DNA from: JAFDVL01 sp043719385
Lineage (GTDB): Bacteria > Acidobacteriota > Blastocatellia > RBC074
Direction: 5' to 3'
DNA: 59,637 nt
Assembly: GCA_043719385.1 (NCBI GenBank)
Contig: JAYSTY010000474.1
Span: 1-59,637 of the forward strand
Within the stretch, counting starts at the first letter, position 1. Each line of letters starts with the position of its first letter. The position numbers were made by a program, and so were the translations under genes. The notes beneath the pieces are model-generated. The model had not been told where the DNA came from. It ran no database searches and worked only from the letters and a program-made list of their open reading frames with translations. This document shows, piece after piece, positions 53,901 to 59,637 of this stretch.

Positions 53901-54654
53901 ATTTTGTTTGGACTAAAACCGCCGCGCCGCCGCCGCCGAACTCCGCTGAAAAGGCGTTCGTCAACACCTGCATTTCTTTAATCGTACTAATATTTACGCC
54001 CTGCCGATTTTGGTTTTCTGAGGCGTCATTATTGCTCACACCATCAACCTGAAATGTTGTAGAGCGTCCTCCCAATCCGCCAAACGAAGCAAACGAACCG
54101 CTTGAATTGGTTGGATTATTCTGTCCGCTACTTTCTAACCCGCCAAACGAAGCGATTTGAAAACTTGGGATTTGCTCCACCAGTGAAATAAAATTTCTTC
54201 CGGCGAGCGGCGTATCTTCAATTTGTTTTTCGCCGAGTGAATGTTTGATCTCGCCTGTAGTAGTTTCAATTTGCGGCGTTTCACCCGTAATCGTGATCGT
54301 GTCGGTGCTGCCTGAAACATCAAGCTTGAAATTCGAAACGGTATTTTTATTAAGTTCAACGAGGACGCCCTGCTTGATCGTTGTCTGAAAGCCTTTGACC
54401 TGCGCCGTTACGTCATACGAACCCAATGGCAAAAACGGCATGTTGTAATACCCCTCGCCGTTGGTAACGCCAGCGCGTGAAAAACCTGTTTCAGCATTCT
54501 TCGCTATAATCTGTACGCCGGGAATCACTGCACCTGCCTGATCGGTGATCGTTCCGCTCAATGTGCCGGTAACAGTTTGTGCAAAAAGCGCACAGGAAAA
54601 AATTATACTGAGAGCAAATAAAGTAAAAGTGTGGGCAAAAAGACGACGTGACAT
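50944..54654 (-). CDS. TonB-dependent receptor, Oar-like, with carboxypeptidase-regulatory domain
   Basis: 1236 residues from the ATG at 54654 (GGGAGG five bases upstream); the ATG at 54714 adds only unconserved residues. Signal peptide to FSCALFAQ; then a carboxypeptidase-regulatory-like domain (GTLSGTITDQAGAVIPGVQI, EGYYNMPFLPLGSYDVTAQ), a plug (SLGEKQIEDTPLAGRNFISL, GLGGRSTTFQVDGVSNND) and an outer-membrane barrel ending GRQGQLAIRLVF with a terminal aromatic residue. The family is highly expanded in Acidobacteria and imports large or sugar-linked ligands with TonB. Ligand unknown. A possible promoter on this strand lies at 54721-54750 (TTGCCT and TAATAG, 18 apart). Confidence 0.93.
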   Translation of the reverse strand: MSRRLFAHTFTLFALSIIFSCALFAQTVTGTLSGTITDQAGAVIPGVQIIAKNAETGFSRAGVTNGEGYYNMPFLPLGSYDVTAQVKGFQTTIKQGVLVELNKNTVSNFKLDVSGSTDTITITGETPQIETTTGEIKHSLGEKQIEDTPLAGRNFISLVEQIPSFQIASFGGLESSGQNNPTNSSGSFASFGGLGGRSTTFQVDGVSNNDASENQNRQGVNISTIKEMQVLTNAFSAEFGGGGAAVLVQTKSGTKQFHGDAYDFIQNDVFNANGFFRNAAGLSSTTGQPLQPRPKVRRQNYGGTFGGPVWFPKKFFGPASYDGRERLFFFISAERLANKTDNSYTRVIFLPGEEPKACGLGADGKPILPKPGDPLRSFCVDPTTHPNIGRDLAFMKSVINLYRTPTLQNTAPNDPTACSDLISSGRENRCVTLPISTLQPRSDYSGRLDFRASSKDNLWLRYQYSRQRDNTGRFILGDTFGARNDRQYNLGVTETHLWSGRQVSEVRYGFGNRVTLQDVSDGNDIPVVRFSTNLCTGSGVGACGGIIGTSTNVPINRRQRDHQLVFNHTMTFSRATLKAGVDHRINVLDDDSGDRARGFWTFGTNDALASIRAKTGYTSFENFMRGFITGYQKGFGNSYAQNRFGETNLYAQYDLRLRRNLTLNLGGRYEYVRATKEAKDRFIYGIEDDKNNIAPRFGFAYSPVLPGFLRGLSGESGRFVIRGGYGINYGRIFQSIYSQNQLSLRTQPPNGFANAFSGLCVNEISDPTCGFVFTPGVASRTTAFTAISASNTGAVRDIGGRLNTVLLTPKNNLQVPYTQQWNLTMERQMPGKVAIQVSYAGNRGIGAPFFDSGNDAIFPYVSPSLLVDVGGGNFKSVIFDRACTNTTDPICLNPANAADTQVGPLRTFSALTGTTTTLAQKGIVIVNGEPHGYISLGTPRLNERRPDATLSRFVNLQNFGWSYYHAGTVKVTRRYSKGMSVNAFYTFSKSIDTGSEATSTAVDTNAPASKKGGAAASLRALSAFHAAHRFVASYSYELPFMRSQKGFAGQILGGWNITGTTTLQSGNPFTVALGYDANGDGLGGDRPRVGDLSILGKSVDNGRTINGVQVSTTQLPSTVFIPSQAATIAQADRLYLPGGGVDGQVGRNTFFMQGLNHTDMTTFKAFKLNETTKLILRMEFYNVFNRVTFGAPTRTILSGNVLGTITSERNVSSYVNSGRLDASSGRQGQLAIRLVF

Positions 54655-54811
54655 ACTACCTCCCTGGTGAGAACGTTTGCGAGCAGGAACGTTTTCAGGT
54701 TCGCTGCACCGCATCCTTAGCTATTAGTGGTTAATTCAATCCTGAGGCAAGCGATTTTATGCTTTTGAAATGATGAATGACAAGGTAGAAAGGCAGAAAC
54801 TGTCAGGACAA

Positions 54812-55771
54812 TCAATAAATATCCAGATCATGACCGGAAACAATTTTGCCATTGTATCCCTGCCGAATTTCGCTGAGTAAATCTGCTTCAGACGTACCCC
54901 AAAATAATTGGTGATACAAAATCAGCAAGCCGGGTTTCGACTTCGTAGCGATTTCTGCCAGTTCGCGTGAAGAAGTGTGAAAGCTGGAATGATATTTTTG
55001 CCAATCCGGTGTTCGCTTTAAAAATCCTGTTTGCGAATAGACTTCGTGAATCAATACATCGCAACCATTACAAGCATCAATCACGCTCTGACTCGGTGCG
55101 CAATCACCGGAAATAACAATGGTTTTATCCGGCGTCTCAAAGCGAAATCCATACGCTTCTTTCCACGAACCATGCCTGACCAGAAACGCTTTGACGGTGA
55201 CATTTTCGTCTTTGTAAATCACGCCGGGTTTGATTTCGTGCGCATTCACTTTGTAGCCCGTTTTATTGGATGGCTCTGCGCCGTAAAGCCGCATATCGAG
55301 GTCTTCTTTGTAGGCTTTGACAATATTGCTGGTCATCGCTTTGAGACCTTTCGGCCCGAAAACTTCCAGCGGGTCTTTGCGCTCCAACACCCAGGGCGTA
55401 AAAATTAAATCCGCATAACCAGTCGTGTGATCCGAATGTAAATGCGTCAAAAATGCTTTGGTGAGTTTGGGCATTACCAGACCTTTGACGCCTTTGCGTT
55501 GTGCAGCGGCAGCGCGACGAACTACACCAGTGCCAAAATCTACGATGTAAGGAGTGTCATTGACAACGATGGCTACGGAAGGGCCGAAGCGATCAGGGTC
55601 AGCATTTGGTGTGCCTGTGCCGAGCATGACGATTTGCGTTTTAGAAGTGGATTGAACCTGGCTCGCTACGGCGCGCAGTACGGCACTCGGAGCCGTAGCG
55701 ACGGGGTAATTCTGCGCTATAAAACCTGAAAGAAACAGGCTCAGCAACAACAATGATTTTGCTAAGAGCAT
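54812..55771 (-). CDS. Exported metallo-beta-lactamase-fold hydrolase (RNase Z / arylsulfatase-like)
   Basis: 319 residues. A signal peptide (KSLLLLSLFLSGFIAQ) is followed at 22-37 by YPVATAPSAVLRAVAS, which is encoded by a copy of a dispersed 46-bp palindrome. The MBL domain begins VMLGTGTPNADPDRFGPS and has the metal motif LTHLHSDHTTGYADL, VFGPKGL, SGDCAPSQSVIDACNGCD and HSSFHTSS. The layout is that of the periplasmic RNase-Z-like/AtsA group, which hydrolyse small esters; substrate unknown. It starts 3 bases after the stop of the small gene at 55775, so the two form an operon. Confidence 0.87.
   Translation of the reverse strand: MLLAKSLLLLSLFLSGFIAQNYPVATAPSAVLRAVASQVQSTSKTQIVMLGTGTPNADPDRFGPSVAIVVNDTPYIVDFGTGVVRRAAAAQRKGVKGLVMPKLTKAFLTHLHSDHTTGYADLIFTPWVLERKDPLEVFGPKGLKAMTSNIVKAYKEDLDMRLYGAEPSNKTGYKVNAHEIKPGVIYKDENVTVKAFLVRHGSWKEAYGFRFETPDKTIVISGDCAPSQSVIDACNGCDVLIHEVYSQTGFLKRTPDWQKYHSSFHTSSRELAEIATKSKPGLLILYHQLFWGTSEADLLSEIRQGYNGKIVSGHDLDIY
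55661..55706. repeat. 46-bp palindromic repeat, copy C, inside a coding sequence
   Basis: Gap-free 46-base alignment with 2583-2628 and 13980-14025. Arms TCGCTACGGC (55663-55672) and GCCGTAGCGA (55692-55701) are perfectly complementary. It lies in frame within the metallo-hydrolase gene and codes for residues 22-37, directly after the signal peptide. Confidence 0.75.
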
Positions 55772-55774
55772 AAA

Positions 55775-56113
55775 TTATTCGCTATCAATGTCGCGGCTGA
55801 GATAAAGTTTCCCCGCGTAATCATTCAACCCGATCAGCACACGATTCAGGAATCCAATGCGCCCCAGGATATTACGATTGAAGGCATAATCTTTGGCAAA
55901 ATAAACTGTCAGCTCAAAAACTGGCATCAATTTCTTCTGCACTTCTATCCTGACGGTTTTTGGTAATGACTTTAGCAGATCATATACAGACGGGCGCTCA
56001 GCCTGGCTCTCTGTCCGTCTCAACTGCTCAAAAATGAGATTGGCAAGCTGCCACTGCTCATCACGCGGCAATTTGGCGATAGTGCCGAGATAGATTTCTT
56101 GTGCGTTTTGCAT
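55775..56113 (-). CDS. Small protein of unknown function, antitoxin-like N-terminus
   Basis: 112 residues from the ATG at 56113 (GGAGG seven bases upstream); the frame is open to 56251 without conservation. N-terminal MQNAQEIYLGTIAKLPRDEQ and LANLIFEQL resemble the helical start of some antitoxin or regulator families (a short leader and a proline-glutamate helix); the C-terminal half (VFELTVYFAKDYAFNRN, RIGFLNRVLIGLNDYAGKLY) is not recognised. It is cotranscribed with the metallo-hydrolase. Function unknown. Confidence 0.65.
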   Translation of the reverse strand: MQNAQEIYLGTIAKLPRDEQWQLANLIFEQLRRTESQAERPSVYDLLKSLPKTVRIEVQKKLMPVFELTVYFAKDYAFNRNILGRIGFLNRVLIGLNDYAGKLYLSRDIDSE

Positions 56114-56271
56114 AAACGATCCTCCGCTCAGGATTATACTGCAAGTAACCTGAACGAATGAAGCGCAGCAACAGATCAGGTAGGCCAATTGAAAGCCCTT
56201 TCCCACCGTGTTACGATTCGTCATCCTTTTTGGAACGCAATTATTCTTCAAATCATCGGATCATAATTTTC

Positions 56272-57069
56272 ATGCGCATTTGCATTCTCGGCAGTGGTAG
56301 TTCTGGCAACGCGACGTTGATTGTCGCGGGGGAAACACGAGTTTTAGTGGATTGTGGTTTGAGCGGCAGAGAAACAATGCGGCGCATTCAGGAAGTTGGC
56401 GAAGACCCGCTTAAAATCAATGCCATCGTCATCACTCACGAACACGGAGATCATGCCAGTGGCTTGCACGTAGTTTCCAAAACAACTGGCGCACCGGTGT
56501 TTATTTCTTCTGCGACCCTGAACGCCTGCAAGCTGGGCGAGAAACAAAAAAACGTTAAGCGTGGTGAGGAGATTTCTTCCGCGCAGGATTTCGCGGTTGG
56601 GGAAATCAAATTTCATCCCTTCTCAATTCCCCACGATGCCGCCGATCCTTTCGCGTTTACGCTCGAACATAAGGGCATCAAAGTCGGAATGGCTGTTGAT
56701 CTTGGTTATTATCACGGCCTGGCCGCTGAACGCTTTCGGGATTGTGATGCCCTGGTGTTGGAATCAAATTACGAAACTGACATGTTGCGTGCCTGTACCT
56801 ATTATCCCTGGTCATTGAAGCAAAGAATTATGGGGCGGCATGGGCATGTTTCCAATGATGAATTGTCGCGCTTTTTGCGCGATGATTTTGATGGCAAAGC
56901 GCAACATATTGTGCTGGCCCATTTGTCGCAAAATTCCAATCACCCGGAAGTCGCACGTCTGGCTGCGATTCAGGCCTTGCAGGAACGCTCGCCGTTATTT
57001 TCGGCGGATGCTGAACGACGCGTAAAGATTGCGAATTACGCAAAACCAAGCGCGTGGATTGAGTTGTAA
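56272..57069 (+). CDS. WalJ/YycJ-like metallo-beta-lactamase-fold exonuclease
   Basis: 265 residues from the ATG at 56272; MRICILGSGSSGNATLIVAG is the family N-terminus, so the upstream open frame is ignored. Motifs THEHGDHASGL, HDAADPFAF, VDLGYYHG, LESNYETDML and HLSQNSNHPEVA match WalJ (YycJ), a 5'-3' DNA exonuclease linked to mismatch repair or cell-wall control in Firmicutes. The neighbours do not include WalK/WalR here. The VWA gene starts two bases after its stop. Confidence 0.92.
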   Translation: MRICILGSGSSGNATLIVAGETRVLVDCGLSGRETMRRIQEVGEDPLKINAIVITHEHGDHASGLHVVSKTTGAPVFISSATLNACKLGEKQKNVKRGEEISSAQDFAVGEIKFHPFSIPHDAADPFAFTLEHKGIKVGMAVDLGYYHGLAAERFRDCDALVLESNYETDMLRACTYYPWSLKQRIMGRHGHVSNDELSRFLRDDFDGKAQHIVLAHLSQNSNHPEVARLAAIQALQERSPLFSADAERRVKIANYAKPSAWIEL

Positions 57070-57071
57070 TT

Positions 57072-58208
57072 ATGAAAAAAGAATGCGGCATAAAAATCTT
57101 TGCCACGATCTTATTTTGCCTCCTGCCTGCTTCCCTTTGCGCACAATCCGGTCGGAAACCTGTCCCCGACCCAAACAATCCAAATATTCCTAAAGAAAAA
57201 GCTGACCTCAGAATTGAGACACGTGAAGTTCGGCTGCCGATCAGGGCTTATGATGCCATCGGCAGACCCGTCACCAATCTCACGCCCAAAGATATAGTCA
57301 TCATCGAAAGCGGCGAGTCACGCCTCACCACCAGCCTTAAACTTGAACCGGCAAATATTTTGCTGGTACTGGATTTGAGCAATGAAATCGGCACTTTCAA
57401 GAACGGTGAAAGTGATCGTGAGAATATCTTTTCAGACGATAAAGATTACAAAAAAACTGAACCGACGGATATGGTTGTGCGCAAATCTACGCCGCTGTTT
57501 GCGCAACCTGCGCCACGCGAATTTGCCTATAATTTAGTTGATAACCTCGCCGCAACCGACCGCATCGCTATCATCCAATATTCTGACAAAGTGCAATTAA
57601 TCCAGGATTGGACGGACAACCACAAGCAGGCGCACGAGGCCTTATCAGCAAAATTTCGCACCGGGATTCAATCCACTTATTATGACGCGCTGGCCTTAGC
57701 CACAAAAAAATTAACGGAATGCCAAACCGGGCGGCGCGTGCTGATTTTATTGAGCGACGGATTTGATTCAGCGAGTAAGACTAAGCAAAACAAAGCAATG
57801 GACGCGCTGCTAAAAACTGAGACCTCCATTTTTGTTGTGAGCTGGACGGAGCTGTTACGCTCCGAAATTATCAAGGCAATGCAATGGAATAACACGAACG
57901 AACAACCCGGATCACGGCTGTACAAACGCCAGAATGAATTGCATGTATTTTTGAATAAACTGGAGGGCAAAGAAATTGAGTTGAAAAATTTAGCTGAAAT
58001 CACGGGCGGCGAATTTTATCTGCCGACGCGTTTCAAATTTTTCCTGCGCCAGCCCGAGGAAATTCTCAAAGACATCGGCGCCCAATACACCCTGACATAT
58101 CTAACGGAACGCGAATTCGTAGACACAACTTTTCGCTCAATTCAGGTTTTGGCGGCCCGCTCCGGCCTGACGGTTAAGTCCAGGCAACGAAGGTACAATG
58201 AAGACTAA
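57072..58208 (+). CDS. Secreted VWA-domain protein (acidobacterial VWFA-related family)
   Basis: 378 residues with a signal peptide (KIFATILFCLLPASLCAQ). N-terminal VRLPIRAYDAIGRPVTNLTP and DIVIIESGE form the small beta domain that precedes VWA in this family. The VWA part starts ILLVLDLSNE, in which the usual Asp-x-Ser-x-Ser MIDAS is incomplete, and continues RVLILLSDGFDSASK. The C-terminal ILKDIGAQYTLTYLTE is characteristic. Cotranscribed with walJ. Role unknown. Confidence 0.87.
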   Translation: MKKECGIKIFATILFCLLPASLCAQSGRKPVPDPNNPNIPKEKADLRIETREVRLPIRAYDAIGRPVTNLTPKDIVIIESGESRLTTSLKLEPANILLVLDLSNEIGTFKNGESDRENIFSDDKDYKKTEPTDMVVRKSTPLFAQPAPREFAYNLVDNLAATDRIAIIQYSDKVQLIQDWTDNHKQAHEALSAKFRTGIQSTYYDALALATKKLTECQTGRRVLILLSDGFDSASKTKQNKAMDALLKTETSIFVVSWTELLRSEIIKAMQWNNTNEQPGSRLYKRQNELHVFLNKLEGKEIELKNLAEITGGEFYLPTRFKFFLRQPEEILKDIGAQYTLTYLTEREFVDTTFRSIQVLAARSGLTVKSRQRRYNED

Positions 58209-58244
58209 AGACGATAAAAATTAGCACACAATCTCTTCCCTGAT

Positions 58245-58277
58245 CCGACACTTTCTTCTACTTGACTATAATAGTCA
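58245..58277 (+). promoter_or_regulatory. Promoter with overlapping palindromic operator of the second toxin-antitoxin pair
   Basis: The palindrome TGACTATAATAGTCA (58263-58277; 7-bp perfect arms around one A) contains a perfect TATAAT (58267-58272). CCGACA at 58245-58250 serves as -35 with 16 bases between. The antitoxin ATG follows 20 bases later. This is the expected layout for repression by the antitoxin. Confidence 0.65.
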
Positions 58278-58296
58278 GGTACCCTAATCTTTCTCA

Positions 58297-58584
58297 ATGA
58301 TCCAAAACGTCAACATCGCGGAACTTAAATCCAGGCTCAGCTTCTACCTGAAACAGGTACAAGCGGGACAGGAAATTATTATCCGTGACCGACAACGCGC
58401 AATCGGGCGGATCACGCCAATCAGTCCTGATACTGAGCCGGATGAAAATTTGCTGGCGTTGCATACACAGGGAAAAATCAAACTTGGCAATGGGGAAATT
58501 ACCGCCGAGTTCTGGCAATTGCCTAAACCGCGCATCAAGGGAAAAACGCTCAAGGAAATAATGGATGAAGAAAGGGAAGGTTAA
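58297..58584 (+). CDS. Type II antitoxin, Phd/YefM family
   Basis: 95 residues. MIQNVNIAELKSRLSFYLKQVQAGQ and RDRQRAIGRITPI are the DNA-binding Phd fold; the acidic, Lys-rich C-terminus (LKEIMDEEREG) would bind the toxin. It overlaps the toxin gene by 20 bases. No ribosome-binding site is visible; the leader from the predicted promoter is only about 18 bases. Confidence 0.88.
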   Translation: MIQNVNIAELKSRLSFYLKQVQAGQEIIIRDRQRAIGRITPISPDTEPDENLLALHTQGKIKLGNGEITAEFWQLPKPRIKGKTLKEIMDEEREG

Positions 58585-59020
58585 GCCCGCGCCCGCATTC
58601 TGGGATATCAGCGCCATCATTCTGCTTTGTTGTCAACAACCGCAATCCGCCAAAGCGCGTCAATTATTGCGGAAAAATCCTGCCATGGTTGTTTGGTGGG
58701 GAACTGTGGTGGAGGCGGCTTCAGCTTTCAATCGGCTGTTGCGACAGGGTTATTTCACGGCTGGCAATTTTAAACAAGCCGACCATGCACTTAATCATTT
58801 GGTGGAGCATTGGCACGAAGTTCAACCCCTCGACGAAATTCGCAGCGAGGCCAAACGACTACTAAAAATGTATCCGCTGCGTGCGGCAGATGCACTGCAA
58901 TTAGCGGCAGCCATGATCTGGTGTCGCAAACATCCCAAACAACATCTTTTCATCAGCGCGGATGTGAACTTGCTGAATGCCGCACATTCCGAAGGTTTTT
59001 CAATCGAAGATATTAATTAG
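58565..59020 (+). CDS. PIN-domain toxin, VapC-like
   Basis: 151 residues. WDISAIILLC (Asp near the start), RAADALQLAAAMIW and LFISADVNLLNAA give the PIN acidic residues; VVEAASAFNRLL carries the Glu. It would cleave RNA unless held by the antitoxin. The gene abuts purB (7 bases). Confidence 0.85.
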   Translation: MKKGKVKPAPAFWDISAIILLCCQQPQSAKARQLLRKNPAMVVWWGTVVEAASAFNRLLRQGYFTAGNFKQADHALNHLVEHWHEVQPLDEIRSEAKRLLKMYPLRAADALQLAAAMIWCRKHPKQHLFISADVNLLNAAHSEGFSIEDIN

Positions 59021-59027
59021 AACACTT

Positions 59028-59637
59028 ATGATTTCACGTTACACAATGCCCGAAATGGGCGCAATCTGGACGGAAGAAAATAAATATTGCAAATGGCTCG
59101 AAGTCGAAATCGCAGCTTGCCAGGCCAACGCCGAAGCGGGCGACATCCCGATGGAAGCTGTCGCCGTCATCCGCGAAAAAGCAGCGTTCACCGTCGAGCG
59201 TATTCACGAGCTTGAGAAAATTACCGATCACGACGTGATTGCCTTCACAACAAATTTAGCTGAAAACATTGGCGAAGAAGCGCGTTGGGTGCATTACGGC
59301 CTAACTTCCTCTGACGTAGTTGACACCGCCAACGGCATGCTAATGCGCGAAGCGGGCGATATGATTATTGCCAAATTGCAGACGCTCAGCGACCTGCTCA
59401 AACGTAAAGCTTTCGCGTACAAAGACACGCCGATGATCGGGCGCACGCACGGAATTCATGCGGAACCGACTACGATGGGAATGAATTTCGCGTTATGGTT
59501 TGAAGAAAATCGCCGCAACGTGGATCGAATGCAACGCGCGCGCGACGGCATCAGCTACGGCAAATTGTCCGGCGCAGTTGGCACGTTTGCGCACCTTGAA
59601 CCGGAAATCGAAGAGCGCGTTTGTTTCCTGCTTGGAC
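59028..59637 (+). CDS. purB: Adenylosuccinate lyase (3' end cut by the window)
   Basis: 203 codons from the ATG at 59028 run off the end of the window. MISRYTMPEMGAIWTEENKY, EKITDHDVIAFTTNLAEN, VHYGLTSSDVVDTANG and IGRTHGIHAEPTTMG are PurB motifs, including the catalytic His region. The enzyme acts twice in purine synthesis (SAICAR and adenylosuccinate cleavage). The GSS-x-MP-x-K signature lies beyond the window. Confidence 0.94.
   Translation, partial: MISRYTMPEMGAIWTEENKYCKWLEVEIAACQANAEAGDIPMEAVAVIREKAAFTVERIHELEKITDHDVIAFTTNLAENIGEEARWVHYGLTSSDVVDTANGMLMREAGDMIIAKLQTLSDLLKRKAFAYKDTPMIGRTHGIHAEPTTMGMNFALWFEENRRNVDRMQRARDGISYGKLSGAVGTFAHLEPEIEERVCFLLG

Noticed and set aside
54135..54359. 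Insertion sequence or transposase remnants near the TonB receptor
   Set aside because: No transposase motif, terminal inverted repeat or disrupted gene was found anywhere in the window.

Overview
This window most likely comes from the chromosome of an Acidobacteriota bacterium, probably near class Blastocatellia. That assignment is inferred from gene content: two VWFA-related proteins of the acidobacterial type, an Oar-like TonB receptor with an N-terminal carboxypeptidase-regulatory domain, a Sigma70_ECF (Sig-70_X6 type) sigma factor, a giant secreted protein opening with a Solibacter/Bryobacter-type domain, and moderate GC. No rRNA, CRISPR array or insertion sequence was seen. There is one tRNA gene, tRNA-Gln(TTG).

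Layout. 1-9000: yebC (5' end cut by the window edge) followed by a RecU-type Holliday junction resolvase, a secreted SH3-like protein, an MFS exporter, a leftward cluster ending in small stress/NTF2-like proteins behind a type I pullulanase, and a TlpA-like thioredoxin. 9000-14600 (leftward): two APC amino-acid permeases, the site-2 protease RseP and an ECF sigma factor. 14877-20783: a 1968-residue secreted multi-propeller protein divergent from the sigma gene. 20820-21280: a structured non-coding stretch with a 24-codon ORF. 21289-29640: polysaccharide and amino-acid genes (GT2 glycosyltransferase, Lrp regulator plus aminotransferase, FmdB zinc ribbon, VWA protein, hotdog thioesterase, UDP-aminosugar dehydrogenase, HAD phosphatase, aldo/keto reductase). 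29895-33924: rsmI, two small exported/membrane proteins, polyphosphate glucokinase, a lipoprotein. 34183-43844: a dense core block in one direction: CAP protein, ispE, tRNA-Gln, prs, rplY, pth, rpsF, rpsR, rplI, a small membrane protein, dnaB with a 496-residue intein in its Walker A motif, alr.

43881-49088 looks like an accessory island: a Phd/PIN toxin-antitoxin pair, a secreted unknown, and a two-gene unit of a SEFIR (TIR-like)-linker-methyltransferase fusion plus a GT4 glycosyltransferase. This unit is the best candidate for an undescribed system. 49075-59637: a Tat-exported sugar isomerase-like protein, an esterase, the TonB receptor, a metallo-beta-lactamase-fold enzyme, WalJ-like exonuclease, a second VWA protein, a second Phd/PIN pair with a palindromic operator over its promoter, and the start of purB.

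Two dispersed repeat families were found by eye: a ~249-bp multi-hairpin palindromic element present twice (2327-2575 and 29643-29890, opposite orientation), and a 46-bp palindromic element present three times (2583-2628, 13980-14025, 55661-55706). The third 46-bp copy lies inside a coding sequence and encodes the residues just after a signal peptide.
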